64,000 nt of DNA from the NCBI GenBank assembly GCA_002355495.1, contig AP017424.1, positions 5,335,501 through 5,399,500 on the forward strand, written 5' to 3'. The notes beneath the pieces are model-generated. The model saw nothing but the letters and a program-made list of their open reading frames with translations. It searched no databases and was not told where the DNA came from. Each line of letters opens with the position of its first letter. Position 1 is the first letter of the stretch. The DNA is from Streptomyces laurentii. Its GTDB lineage: Bacteria; Actinomycetota; Actinomycetes; Streptomycetales; Streptomycetaceae. Made by a program: the position numbers and the translations under genes. Shown here piece by piece: positions 26,200 to 34,993 of this stretch.

Positions 26200-29100
26200 C
26201 GCCGGTCCCCTCCCTCTCCGGACGCGCCCTGCCTCCCGTCGTCGAGCAGGGCCGCGAGCTGCTTCTCGTCCCATCCGCCGGGTGCCCGGACCTGCCACCC
26301 CGCCGCGACACACTCCGCCATGTAACGGTCGTCGGCCGCGTCCTCGTCCAGGACCACCGCGATCCTGCGGTCCGGCCAGGCCAGCTCGAGCGGCCGGGAG
26401 ATACCGGCGGCGTCCCAGCCCGCCTCGGCGGCTGGGACCTCCCCGCGCTCCGCGAGCGCCTTGGCAAGGGCCTCGATCGCCGGGTCGCCCACATACGACA
26501 GCTCACGCAGGACGAGCTCCCACGCGGCGCGTTCCAGCGCAGTGGGAGTCGCGGGAGTTCTGACGGCCGCGGGTACGGGACGAACAGCCGCCTCGCCAGC
26601 CGCTTCTGGTGCCCCGTCCCGGTCGTCGTGCTCCGGCACGACGAGCCCCGTCCCCGGGAGCTCTTCCCGCAGGGCCGTGAGCAGCCCGTCCGCCCGGACG
26701 GCCGTGGCCGCGAGCAGCCCCGCGTCGAACGAGTCCAGCTCGCTGCGGGCGAGTTGCAGCCCGTCAGCACGGCCCGTCCCAGTCGGATCCAGGAACTGGA
26801 GCACGTTCCCCCAGCTCAGCCATGCCTTCCAGCGCCGTCGGTGCGCATCGCTGTCACCGGCGACAGCCTCGGCGCGGTCGTCGAGCACGGCCAGCGCGCT
26901 CAGCCCCTGCGGTTTCACCCTGGTGTCACCGATCAACGTCAGAGACAGACCGGACCCGTCACGCATGGGGTAGAGCCTCAGACCCTGACCACCGACCAGG
27001 GGGCGGTCGTCACTGCGCAGCGCCGCCTCGATCCACGGCACAGCAGCCTCTGGAGAGGCGTCGACGACCTCGTCCCGCTTCGCCAGTTGCAGCAGACCCG
27101 CGACACAGAGCCGGGCCATCGCGTGCCAGCGCCGGAGGTCCGGGTCGGCGAGGAAGCCGAGCAGGGCGGGGATGGCACCGGCGAACAGCCGGTCGATCTC
27201 GCCCGGATCCTGCCGCTGCTTCTCCCAGTTGCCCCGTGCCCGACCACCCGGCGAGGTCTCGCCCTCGACGGAGTACGGCGGCCACGCGGCCTGCGCCGAC
27301 GGCCCGGCCAGCGCAGGGGTGAGCGCCTGAGCGGCTTCATCCCCGTCCGCCGCCGCACCCCGTCCTGCCCGGGCCCGCAGCTCTTTCTCCCAGGCCATGA
27401 CGTCGTCCCAGGTGATCTGCCAGACCAGCGTGCCGTCGGCACGCAGCCGAGCCCGCTTGGCGGCGTCCCCCGCGATCCGGTTCGTCGCCTCGGACGCGTG
27501 CCACCGGTAGCCGTCCAGGTAGATGGCCACCGGCATGGGCGGAGCGCCGTCCGAGGTGGTCTCACCCGCGACGGGGCGCAGCAGCAGATCCGGCACCGTG
27601 CCCTGCGCGTGCAGCGGCTTCTGCGCGACCGACTCCCAGCGGATCGGCGAGCCGTCCCGCCGGCGCAGGGTGAACTGCTTGCCCTGGCGTCCGGTCGGGG
27701 TCTCCTCGTGCTCCACGTCGGCCTGGTTGGCGGGATCGGCGAGCCAGTGGTCGAGACAGTCGATGAAGCGTCGCTCCAGGTCGCTCTGCGCCTGCCGCGC
27801 GAAGCGCCTCCGGTCCTCCTCCTCGTCCTCCGCACGGCCCGCCCGGCCCTTGCGGACGGGCTTGACGTCCCATCGGCTGCGGCCGTCCTCGCCGAGCACG
27901 TCGTCGAGCATCCACAGCGCCTCACGGCGGTCGAGCAGCGGGTACTCCCGCTCCGGTGCGTACCCCAGCAGACAGAGATGGCACGCACGCCGGGATCCGC
28001 CCTGGCACGGGCAGTCGCGCAGGTATTCCTGGGCAGCCGCCAGGACTGCTCGGAACTCCTCGCCCACACCCTCGACGAGCCGCTGAAGATACCCGGTGCC
28101 GCCGGGCAGCGAGTCGTAGAGCACCAGGTAGTTACGGGTCAGCCCGCTCTCGCGGTCCGGCTCCGTGCTCGGCGTCGAGCGGATGTGCGCCGGATCACCG
28201 CCGTAGCGCAGCGCGAGCCCCAGGTGCAGGGCCGCGGAGAACGACGCCAGCCGCTCCGGCACGTGCAGGGTCGCGGCCGGCAGCAGGATGCGCAGGGCCT
28301 CGGTGCGGTGCTCGGTCGCGGTGATCACGCGCCGGTCCTGCGACTGGACGGCCCGGCCGCGGCGCCGCGTGGGACACCAGGGACGGTGGTGGGCCAGCTC
28401 CGGGCGCCCGGCGAGTGACTCGGACAGTTCCTCCTGTACGGGGACGTGCCCGGGCTCGTGGTCGGTTGCGCCGCCGCACAGCGGACACAGCACGAAAGGC
28501 GTGATGGTGACCTCGGTGCCGGCGAAGAACGTGTCAGGGCGGCGGCTCAGCTTGGCGGGCCCGAGGTTGAACCTCCGGATGACCGCCTCGCGCACGTGGT
28601 CGACGCCGAAGGTGGCGCCCGAGTGCCGCCAGCTCTCCTTGATGGCGGCCGGGTCGATGTCCACCGCCGTAGCGGTCGAGTAGTAGCGCTGGTTGCGCGA
28701 GTCGCGGTCGTCGATGATCCGGGCGTCGTCCCGCTTGTCCCGGGAGGTCACCTTGTGCGGGACGATCACATGGTGCAGCGCGGCCTTGCCGCCGATGCCG
28801 GGTCCGGCGCAGCGGGGGCAGGCCGACTTGTCGGCCTCGGCGTTCTTCGTACGGACGTGTCCGCACTCGCGGCAGACCCGCCAGGCGACCACGGCCGAAC
28901 GCGGGTCCTCCTCGTCCTCCTTGGGACGCGGCCCGAGATCGAAGCCGTCGATCGTGTGGTGGTAGCCGAGGACGTAGTACGAGTTCCCCGGGGCCAGCTC
29001 GGTGAGCGCCGACTCGGACGGCCGTGTGTACGTCCGGGTCTCGGTGCGCCACTGCGAGGCGGGTGCCTTGTCCGCAGCACCGGCGGTGCCTCGGGCACGC

Positions 29101-32100
29101 CGGGCGGGCTCCTTGCGGGTCAGTGCGGCCTCGAGCCGTACGCCGTCCTCCACGAGGCTGTAGTTCGGCAACAGGCCCCATTCGACCAGGAACGCCTGTG
29201 CTCCGGCCTGCGCGAACTCCTGGAGCTGCTTGGCGACGGCCATCGCCTCCCGGGCGAGGTTCCGCTTCTCCCGGGCCTCGTCCTCCACGTTCTCGTGGAG
29301 CGCCTCCGCCGCCTCGTTGATGAGGGCGCGGCGGTCCACGAGTTCGGTGCGCTCGGCCTCCCACGCCTTCTCGGCCTCCTGCAACGCCTCGGCCAGCTTT
29401 CCGGCGGCATAGCGGTGCAGGGAGGCACGAGCGTCCTTGGAGACTCCCGAGTCCGGCACTCCGTCGATCTCGGGGAACAGCTTCAGGAAGTCGTCGACCA
29501 GATCCCGCCGGCCCGTCACGGCCTGAGAGAACCGCCGCAGCCAGCCGACCCGCCCGAACAGGGCCGTCACCCGGTCAGGCAGCGGGACGACACCCTCCAG
29601 CCGGCCGCGCGCGGCCAGGTCGATGAGATGGGCGACGTACTGGCGGCGCAGCAGCTCGCCGGCCGAGAGGAAGCAGCCGGGAGGAAGGATCCGCCCCGCG
29701 ATCAGCTGCCGCGGCTCGGCTAGGTGGTAGAGGGCGCGGGGGCTGGTGTCGGCGAGCGACACCATGAGCGCGTTGCCGGTGGAGCGGCCCGCCCGGCCGA
29801 CCCGTTGGACGTACCCGGCGGTGCTCGGCGGCAGCGAGGCCAGCACGACCGCCTCCAACTGGCCGATGTCGATGCCGAGTTCCAGGGTGGGCGTGCAGGA
29901 GAGCACATTAGGGTCGGTGTGCCGGACACCCTGCCGGAAGCCCTTCTCGACCTCCTCGCGCTCCTTGCGGCCGAGTACGCCGGTGTGCTCGGCGGCGACC
30001 ACGCTGTACGGTCCCGCCTCCCGGTACAGCTTCCGGTAGTAGTCCAGCCGGTAGTCCCGCCCGGCCCGGCCGGGAGCGTCCTTGGAGGGCACTGCCAGCT
30101 GCCCGGCGCAGCCCTTGAGCGGGCAGGGCAGGCCCTGCCACACGCCGACCCGCTCCGGCGGCACCGTCTGCGTCCAGCCACACTCCGGGCAGGCCAGCGC
30201 AGCCTGCGCCGTCTGCTCGTCGGTCAGCGGCCGCACCCGGATGTGCCCGGGCGTGAGCCCGTAGACCCCGTGCTCTCGATTGTTGCCACCGGCCTTGTTC
30301 TCTCCGGTACGCCGGTGGGCCAGGGCGCCGATCTCGGCGTCCGCCAGCCGCGGCAGCAGCTCGGCCAGATAGCCGGCGGCGAGGGCGCGGTCCATGCTCA
30401 GGCAGCGCTCGGCGAAGTCGGTGTACCAGCTCTCCTTAGTGTCGACCCGTTCGAAGTCCGTCTTGCCCGACCGTGACCCCACCAGGACGAAGGCCGGCGC
30501 GTCCGAGTTCCAGCCGAAGGCCTGCATGCCCTCGGGACGCCCACTCCAGATCGAGTACCGGCTGCGCCCCTCGGCGTCTATGAACTTGTCCAGCCACTCG
30601 TGCCGAATGCCGCCACTGATCCGCACGTGCTCCAGGAGGCCGCGCACGAACCCCTCGAAGCGGCGCAGCCGTTCCGGTCCGGAAGCGGGCAGGACCTGCC
30701 GTACGGCTTCCCCGGCGGCCTCCTCGCCCTCTTCCGCCTCCTCCGGGGCCGAGGGAAGCTGCCGTCGCAGGTGCTCCTCGTACAACCCTTCGGCGAGCTT
30801 GGCCGCGCGCTCCGGGTCCGGCAGGTACACCTCGGCCGCCACCGTACGGGTGAGCTCCAGCGTCCGGCCCATCCGTGAGTGCAGCCCGAACTCCAGCAGG
30901 GTGTTGAACGCCAGCCGCTCACCGACCAGGTCCCACGTCCCCCTGGGCAGCCGCTTCTTGCCGGCGAGAAGCCGCTTCACCCGGTCCACGTCGTGCAGGT
31001 CGGGCGGCACGACCGAGGCGAGCAGCTTCTCCTTGTCCACGGAGGCCCGCTTCACCAGCGCGGCGATCAGCTCGTTGAGCGGTACGCCTTCGGTGGCGAA
31101 GCCCGGCTCCTCTGCCGAGCGCTCCGCCAACTGCTCCTGGACGAGCGACCGCAGCGAGAACTTCCAGGCCCGCGACGCCACGAACCCGGCCCGATGAGCC
31201 GCATCCTGTACGGAGTCGTTGAAGATCAGGGTCTTGCGCCGGTCGTTGCCCTCGGCGTCCTTCTTCGGCAGCTCCCCGCCGGTGAACAGCTGTGTGACGG
31301 TCACCGAGGCGAGCGGGGCCACACCGGCACCGAGGAAGCGGATCCCCTGGGCCTGCCCGCACGCGGGGCAGCGGTCCTGCTTCGCGTAGTCGTCCTGGTC
31401 GGCGTTGTCGAACCAGGTCTTGACGAACACCCCGTTCTCCGGGGTCTCCGCGATCGAGCCGTCGGCGCGGAACACCTCGTCGGGGTCGATCCGACGCAGT
31501 GCCTCCCCGCTGTCCTCCAGGACGAGCACGGTCGCCTCACGCTCTGCTGCGCGCTTACCGCGCTGCATGCTCCGGCCGAGCGCCTGTCGTGCCTGCTTGG
31601 CGGCCTCGGCGGGGGTCGCCGCGATGAGAGCCCGCACCCTGGCCTTGCCGTTGCCGCCGCCCGCGCTGAGCCGGTAGATGTCATCGGGAGCGGTGACCAG
31701 GGAGCGCGGGTTCCGCTCGGGCATGATGGCGCTCCAGCCGGACCGCCCGCAGTGCCGGCAGTACGCCGACGGCAGTCGGCCGGCCCGCGCCACGGCACGG
31801 CGCCGGTCCTCCTGTGCGGCGGAGACGACGGCGGCGGTGGCGGCCTGGTCGGCGTCCGTCCAGGCGAACACGGGCTCCGACGAGACGAACCGCAGGACGC
31901 GGGAGAGCGAGCGCACCCACAGGTGCGTCTCGACGAGCAGCAGGGGCCGCTCCTGATCGGCGGGTGCCTTCGGATCGCGGGCCACCGAGATCAGCGCGAT
32001 GAACCGGTCCAGCGCCTTGGCGGCCTCCTCCGGATTCTGGGCCGCCGTCACCCGCCACGGGGAGCTGGCGGGGAAGGCGGCCAGGATCTCGTCGGCCGTG

Positions 32101-33272
32101 AGCGGCTGGTCCACGTCGGCGGTCAGCAGATCGTGGGTGATCGGGTGCGCGAGGAGCCGGCGTCCCATCTCGCGGGCGTCGGAGGTGTCGCAGCCGAGCA
32201 CCGCGCGGGAGACCTCGTCGAGGGAGCCGTCGCCGTCGGCCGGATCGGGCAGGGTTACGAGGTCGGCGGGGGAGGGCAGGGGCAGTGACAGGTCGACGGG
32301 GGAGAGGAAGGAGTTCAGGTCCCGCCGGTCCTCCCCGACCACCGCGTCGTCCGGGAACCGCACGCCGAACACCTGCGAGGCCACGTCCAGCATGGCCCGG
32401 GGACCGCCCGCACCGCCCTGGTCCTGCCGGTCGCGTACGGGCGACTCGCCCAGGGTCGCCGAGGTCGCCACCGGACAGATCGAGCCGAGCGGACGGCCCT
32501 CCTCGGCGGCTCCCACGACCGCGCCGAGCCGCCGCAGCAGCATGGCGACGTCGGTGCCCTGGGCGCCGTCGTAAGTGTGGAACTCGTCGATCACGATGTA
32601 CGCGAGGTCGGCATCGGCCCACAGCGGGGCGTCCTGCTGCCGCTGGAGCAGCAGGTCCAGCATCTTGTAGTTCGTGATCAGGATGTCCGGCGGATTCCGC
32701 CGGATCTCGGCCCGGTCCACCGCGACGCGCCCGTAAGGGGAGCCGTTCTTGGTGGAGCTCGCCTCGCCGATGTAGAGACCGGCGGTCACGTCCGCCAGGC
32801 GCTCGTCGGTCAGCAGCTTCCCGATCCGGTCGGCCTGGTCGCCGGCGAGGGCGTTCATCGGGTAGAGCAGCACGGCCTTGATCCCGTGCTTGCCAGCCGC
32901 CTTGGCACGCCGACAGTGGTCGATGATCGGGATGAGGAAGGACTCGGTCTTGCCGGAGCCGGTGCCGGTGGTGACCAGGGTGGGCTGCGGGACGTGCCCG
33001 TCCTTGGTGGTCAGGCGCGCGAAGGCCTCGGCCTGGTGCGCGTACGGCCAGAAATCGCCCTTGTACCAGTCGAGGTGCCGCTGCCAGCCGTCCTGGGCGG
33101 CGCGGAACGGTCGCCGGATCCGGTGGTACGGCCCACGGAATAGCCCGTCGGCCGGGTCGGTGAGGAAGGCGGTCAGCGCTTCCTGGGTATCGGGCTCGGC
33201 CAGCGCGAAGGTGGTGGTCAGATACTCGACCGTCGTGTCGCGCAACGCCTGCGCGGCGAGTGTGGGTCTCAT
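26196..33272 (-). CDS. Giant DEAD/DEAH-box helicase with DUF1998 and C-terminal nuclease-like domain (DrmA/DrmB- or DruE-like)
   Basis: 2,358 residues. The superfamily 2 helicase core has Walker A TTGTGSGKTESF (about 101-112), the DEFH box IVIDEFHTYDGAQGTD (about 227-242) and motif VI YVQRVGRAGRS (about 1155). After a long charged helical middle come Cys pairs (CRECGHVRTKNAE with CPRCAGPGIGG) and a DUF1998 zinc region (YDSLPGGTGYLQRLVEG near 1720, CPCQGGSRRACHLCLLGY near 1757). Then follows a Vsr/DUF559-like nuclease fold (PVAIYLDGYRWHASEATN near 1915, VWQITWDDVMAWEK near 1950). The last 60 residues (PLELAWPDRRIAVVLDEDAA) resemble a second degenerate nuclease core. DISARM splits helicase (DrmA) and DUF1998 (DrmB) into two proteins, whereas Druantia DruE joins them. 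It heads a coupled pair with the RelE/UvrD gene. Confidence 0.85.
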   Translation of the reverse strand: MRPTLAAQALRDTTVEYLTTTFALAEPDTQEALTAFLTDPADGLFRGPYHRIRRPFRAAQDGWQRHLDWYKGDFWPYAHQAEAFARLTTKDGHVPQPTLVTTGTGSGKTESFLIPIIDHCRRAKAAGKHGIKAVLLYPMNALAGDQADRIGKLLTDERLADVTAGLYIGEASSTKNGSPYGRVAVDRAEIRRNPPDILITNYKMLDLLLQRQQDAPLWADADLAYIVIDEFHTYDGAQGTDVAMLLRRLGAVVGAAEEGRPLGSICPVATSATLGESPVRDRQDQGGAGGPRAMLDVASQVFGVRFPDDAVVGEDRRDLNSFLSPVDLSLPLPSPADLVTLPDPADGDGSLDEVSRAVLGCDTSDAREMGRRLLAHPITHDLLTADVDQPLTADEILAAFPASSPWRVTAAQNPEEAAKALDRFIALISVARDPKAPADQERPLLLVETHLWVRSLSRVLRFVSSEPVFAWTDADQAATAAVVSAAQEDRRRAVARAGRLPSAYCRHCGRSGWSAIMPERNPRSLVTAPDDIYRLSAGGGNGKARVRALIAATPAEAAKQARQALGRSMQRGKRAAEREATVLVLEDSGEALRRIDPDEVFRADGSIAETPENGVFVKTWFDNADQDDYAKQDRCPACGQAQGIRFLGAGVAPLASVTVTQLFTGGELPKKDAEGNDRRKTLIFNDSVQDAAHRAGFVASRAWKFSLRSLVQEQLAERSAEEPGFATEGVPLNELIAALVKRASVDKEKLLASVVPPDLHDVDRVKRLLAGKKRLPRGTWDLVGERLAFNTLLEFGLHSRMGRTLELTRTVAAEVYLPDPERAAKLAEGLYEEHLRRQLPSAPEEAEEGEEAAGEAVRQVLPASGPERLRRFEGFVRGLLEHVRISGGIRHEWLDKFIDAEGRSRYSIWSGRPEGMQAFGWNSDAPAFVLVGSRSGKTDFERVDTKESWYTDFAERCLSMDRALAAGYLAELLPRLADAEIGALAHRRTGENKAGGNNREHGVYGLTPGHIRVRPLTDEQTAQAALACPECGWTQTVPPERVGVWQGLPCPLKGCAGQLAVPSKDAPGRAGRDYRLDYYRKLYREAGPYSVVAAEHTGVLGRKEREEVEKGFRQGVRHTDPNVLSCTPTLELGIDIGQLEAVVLASLPPSTAGYVQRVGRAGRSTGNALMVSLADTSPRALYHLAEPRQLIAGRILPPGCFLSAGELLRRQYVAHLIDLAARGRLEGVVPLPDRVTALFGRVGWLRRFSQAVTGRRDLVDDFLKLFPEIDGVPDSGVSKDARASLHRYAAGKLAEALQEAEKAWEAERTELVDRRALINEAAEALHENVEDEAREKRNLAREAMAVAKQLQEFAQAGAQAFLVEWGLLPNYSLVEDGVRLEAALTRKEPARRARGTAGAADKAPASQWRTETRTYTRPSESALTELAPGNSYYVLGYHHTIDGFDLGPRPKEDEEDPRSAVVAWRVCRECGHVRTKNAEADKSACPRCAGPGIGGKAALHHVIVPHKVTSRDKRDDARIIDDRDSRNQRYYSTATAVDIDPAAIKESWRHSGATFGVDHVREAVIRRFNLGPAKLSRRPDTFFAGTEVTITPFVLCPLCGGATDHEPGHVPVQEELSESLAGRPELAHHRPWCPTRRRGRAVQSQDRRVITATEHRTEALRILLPAATLHVPERLASFSAALHLGLALRYGGDPAHIRSTPSTEPDRESGLTRNYLVLYDSLPGGTGYLQRLVEGVGEEFRAVLAAAQEYLRDCPCQGGSRRACHLCLLGYAPEREYPLLDRREALWMLDDVLGEDGRSRWDVKPVRKGRAGRAEDEEEDRRRFARQAQSDLERRFIDCLDHWLADPANQADVEHEETPTGRQGKQFTLRRRDGSPIRWESVAQKPLHAQGTVPDLLLRPVAGETTSDGAPPMPVAIYLDGYRWHASEATNRIAGDAAKRARLRADGTLVWQITWDDVMAWEKELRARAGRGAAADGDEAAQALTPALAGPSAQAAWPPYSVEGETSPGGRARGNWEKQRQDPGEIDRLFAGAIPALLGFLADPDLRRWHAMARLCVAGLLQLAKRDEVVDASPEAAVPWIEAALRSDDRPLVGGQGLRLYPMRDGSGLSLTLIGDTRVKPQGLSALAVLDDRAEAVAGDSDAHRRRWKAWLSWGNVLQFLDPTGTGRADGLQLARSELDSFDAGLLAATAVRADGLLTALREELPGTGLVVPEHDDRDGAPEAAGEAAVRPVPAAVRTPATPTALERAAWELVLRELSYVGDPAIEALAKALAERGEVPAAEAGWDAAGISRPLELAWPDRRIAVVLDEDAADDRYMAECVAAGWQVRAPGGWDEKQLAALLDDGRQGASGEGGDRR

Positions 33273-33331
33273 GGCGCCCGCCGGCCCTCCCCGTACGTCC
33301 TGCTCCGGGGCCTACCCGGACTCGTGTCACC

Positions 33332-33361
33332 GATCGGGGGTTGACCGATTCACCCCCGATC
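33332..33361. promoter_or_regulatory. Perfect inverted repeat upstream of the giant helicase gene
   Basis: GATCGGGGGT-N10-ACCCCCGATC is a perfect 10-bp repeat, 60-89 bp upstream of the helicase ATG (33270-33272). It lies between that start and the end of the GntR-type gene on the same strand. It could be a regulator-binding site or a terminator for the GntR gene. No T-tract follows. Confidence 0.5.
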
Positions 33362-33448
33362 TCGACCACTTTACGTGTGGGGTCGGACAGCGGGGCTGGA
33401 ATCGGCCGGGAGGGGCTGGCGGGAGGGGGTGGGCGGCTCGGAAGTGTG

Positions 33449-33712
33449 TCAGTCGGCGGGCTGGTCGGCCCCGGTGGCGGACGGTAGGGCGTCGACAACG
33501 AACGTTCCCAACCCCACTTCGCCGCGTGTCCAGCCTTGTTCGCGTACCTGCCGCATGGCCTTCGCTGCCGTCGCGTTCACCACGCCGAACTCCTGGGCGA
33601 TCTCCAGAGTGGACGGCACGCGGCTCCCGGGAGGGTAGGTCCCGCTCTCGATACGCCGGATGATCTCCGCTGCGATCTGCCTCCACAGCGGGCGGGTGCG
33701 ATCAAGGTCCAT
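33449..33712 (-). CDS. Short GntR-family DNA-binding regulator
   Basis: 87 residues from the ATG at 33710-33712 (MDLDRTRPLWRQIAAEIIRR). It is a winged-helix GntR domain and little else: RIESGTYPPGSRVPSTLEIA, then EFGVVNATAAKAMRQVREQG and a wing GWTRGEVGLGTFVVD. There is no effector-binding domain, which is typical of the small GntR regulators carried on Streptomyces integrative elements. A 10-bp inverted repeat (33744-33777) sits 32 bp upstream and is a likely autoregulatory operator. The gene lies between the two halves of the DISARM-like cluster and points the same way as the helicase downstream, so it may control that operon. Confidence 0.88.
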   Translation of the reverse strand: MDLDRTRPLWRQIAAEIIRRIESGTYPPGSRVPSTLEIAQEFGVVNATAAKAMRQVREQGWTRGEVGLGTFVVDALPSATGADQPAD

Positions 33713-33743
33713 GCCGTCAGCGTGGGTGACCGCAGGTTTCTGC

Positions 33744-33777
33744 GCGTCCGTAGATAACCGTGGATAACTACGGACGC
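33744..33777. promoter_or_regulatory. Inverted repeat, likely operator of the GntR-type regulator
   Basis: GCGTCCGTAG-N14-CTACGGACGC is a perfect 10-bp inverted repeat whose centre carries the direct repeat GATAAC-CGTG-GATAAC, an A/T-rich patch in GC-rich DNA. It lies 32 bp upstream of the GntR gene, and small divergent genes begin beyond it, so a bound dimer could control both directions. Confidence 0.6.
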
Positions 33778-33858
33778 AGTGTGGCACAACACATAAACGC
33801 CCCCGGGCGGCCGGCCAGGGCCGTACCCAGGGGCTCACCGAAGAATGGAGCTTCGGCT

Positions 33859-34014
33859 GTGCGAAACCTTATCGCCGTGCTGCTCGCGTGGCCGCTGGGC
33901 GTGCTGGCGCCGGGTTCCGGTCAGCGCCGGTCAGGCGGTGCGCCCCGCTTCCCGCCGGTCCCTGATGCTCTCCTCCGGAACGGGCAGCACCGGCGCCGGG
34001 AGAGTGCCGAGTGA
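33859..34014 (+). CDS. Small hydrophobic protein, accessory-element type
   Basis: 51 residues from the GTG at 33859, eight bases after GGAG. It opens with a hydrophobic stretch (VRNLIAVLLAWPLGVLAPGS) that could be a membrane anchor, followed by an Arg/Pro-rich tail. Small genes that start this way commonly precede a DUF6247-type gene next to GntR regulators in Streptomyces. The stop overlaps a GTG at 34011 (GTGA), so coupling with the next frame is possible. Relatives as I recall them are longer, so this one may be shortened. Function unknown. Confidence 0.45.
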   Translation: MRNLIAVLLAWPLGVLAPGSGQRRSGGAPRFPPVPDALLRNGQHRRRESAE

Positions 34015-34112
34015 CCGCCCGCTTGCGAGCCCCTGAACGTCACGCCGAGAAGGGTGCGTGCTGGCTGCTGCGAGCGCGACACCTTGAACCGGATACCACC
34101 GAGGAGGACCCG

Positions 34113-34430
34113 ATGACGACCTCGCCCATCAGCGACGTCGCGTTGCCGATGCCGCCTCTGACCGAGACCGCGCTTCGGGTGGCCGTGAACCGTATCGACC
34201 TTGCCGCTGCTGTCGAGTTCGAGCAGGGGTTCCGGCAGGCACGGCAGGAAGCCGTCCAGACCGACAGCACGGCGCCCATGCACGTGGGATCTGGGTGGCG
34301 CTGCGGCGGACTCCGGAGAGGGCTGCTCGGCTGCATGAGCGGGACTGCGGAAGACAGGACCGTGCGGCGGGCCGCGTCGGCGGAGATCGGCCGGATGATC
34401 GCTGAGGCGGAGCGCGAGGTCGCAGCTTGA
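34113..34430 (+). CDS. DUF6247-like small protein, possibly frameshifted
   Basis: The ATG at 34113 follows a strong GAGGAGGA. The first half (ALPMPPLTETALRVAVNRID then AAVEFEQGFRQARQEAV) resembles DUF6247 proteins, thought to be antitoxin-like. The middle of the frame (SGWRCGGLRRGLLGCMSGTA) does not. There another frame (34289 onward) reads IWVALRRTPERAARLHERD, which looks like the expected continuation, and the original frame fits again at the end (AEIGRMIAEAEREVA). I suspect two compensating small indels between about 34281 and 34380. As written, 105 residues are encoded; function is unknown. Confidence 0.4.
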   Translation: MTTSPISDVALPMPPLTETALRVAVNRIDLAAAVEFEQGFRQARQEAVQTDSTAPMHVGSGWRCGGLRRGLLGCMSGTAEDRTVRRAASAEIGRMIAEAEREVAA

Positions 34431-34481
34431 GCGAGTGGGCGTGGGAGTAACCCGAACGCCGATCATGTCGTAGGGGACCAG

Positions 34482-34680
34482 GGCGATGGGGCGAGCCTCT
34501 CCCCGGAGGACAGGGTCGAGGCCGAGAAGATCGCTCAGGAGCTCGCGGACGCTGCTTCGGTCCGCTGAGGTATGACGAGCTTGCGGTGTCCCGCCTCAGG
34601 AGCTATGCGCGCCGCCTCCTGATCGTCTGGTACCAGGAAGACCGGCGCGACGGCGTCATCGTGGTTGTCCGCGTGACAGC
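34482..34680 (+). pseudogene. Degraded small gene following the DUF6247-like gene
   Basis: Coding-like sequence is split over two frames. One reads DRVEAEKIAQELADAASVR before a stop at 34566-34568. The other continues as YDELAVSRLRSYARRLL and IVWYQEDRRDGVIVVVRV. Together they look like one small protein broken by a one-base change near 34565. The end resembles the strand-rich tail of a ParE/RelE-like toxin, but this is weak. Beyond it, up to 34990, only hairpins are visible. Confidence 0.3.
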
Positions 34681-34716
34681 ACCTTGGTCCAGGTGTTCTG
34701 ACCGGAGCGATGCTGC

Positions 34717-34745
34717 GGCCCCGCACCCTGCCCAGGTGCGGGGCC
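34717..34745 (+). terminator. Hairpin terminator after the degraded small genes
   Basis: GGCCCCGCACC / GGTGCGGGGCC forms a perfect 11-bp stem with a 7-nt loop, downstream of the plus-strand small genes. Bidirectional use is possible. Confidence 0.65.
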
Positions 34746-34920
34746 GTGCCGTCTGGGCGCTCGGGGGAACCGAGGTCAACGCTTACCGCGGTGAGTCGTC
34801 GACCGACCAGAGGCCGCCGCTGTTTGGTTGTGTGTCACTGCGGAGGAGCGTGAACCTCGCCGGGCGAGGTTCAGCCGTCGGATGGTCTGTGGGAGCCGGG
34901 CAGGGAGAGCCGGTTACGGC

Positions 34921-34958
34921 CCGGCCGCCCGCCCTTCCCCTCTGAGGGGAGCGGCCGG
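34921..34958 (-). terminator. Compound hairpin terminator at the end of the methyltransferase operon
   Basis: An outer stem CCGGCCGC/GCGGCCGG encloses an inner TCCCCT-CTG-AGGGGA hairpin. It lies 36 bp beyond the methyltransferase stop (34994) and is the likely end of the minus-strand drmD-methyltransferase transcript. Confidence 0.6.
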
Positions 34959-34993
34959 ACGGCCATGCGACTGTGCGGGTTGCGGCGTCCGGC

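Noticed and set aside
26196..33272. Druantia, with the giant helicase as DruE
   Set aside because: The domain order is similar, but no DruABCD, DruMF or DruH-like partner lies next to it. The coupled neighbours are a RelE/UvrD helicase and a regulator. Kept only as an alternative name for the protein family.
34113..34430. Calling this a confident toxin-antitoxin gene
   Set aside because: Only the first half resembles DUF6247, and the apparent frame changes prevent a firm assignment.
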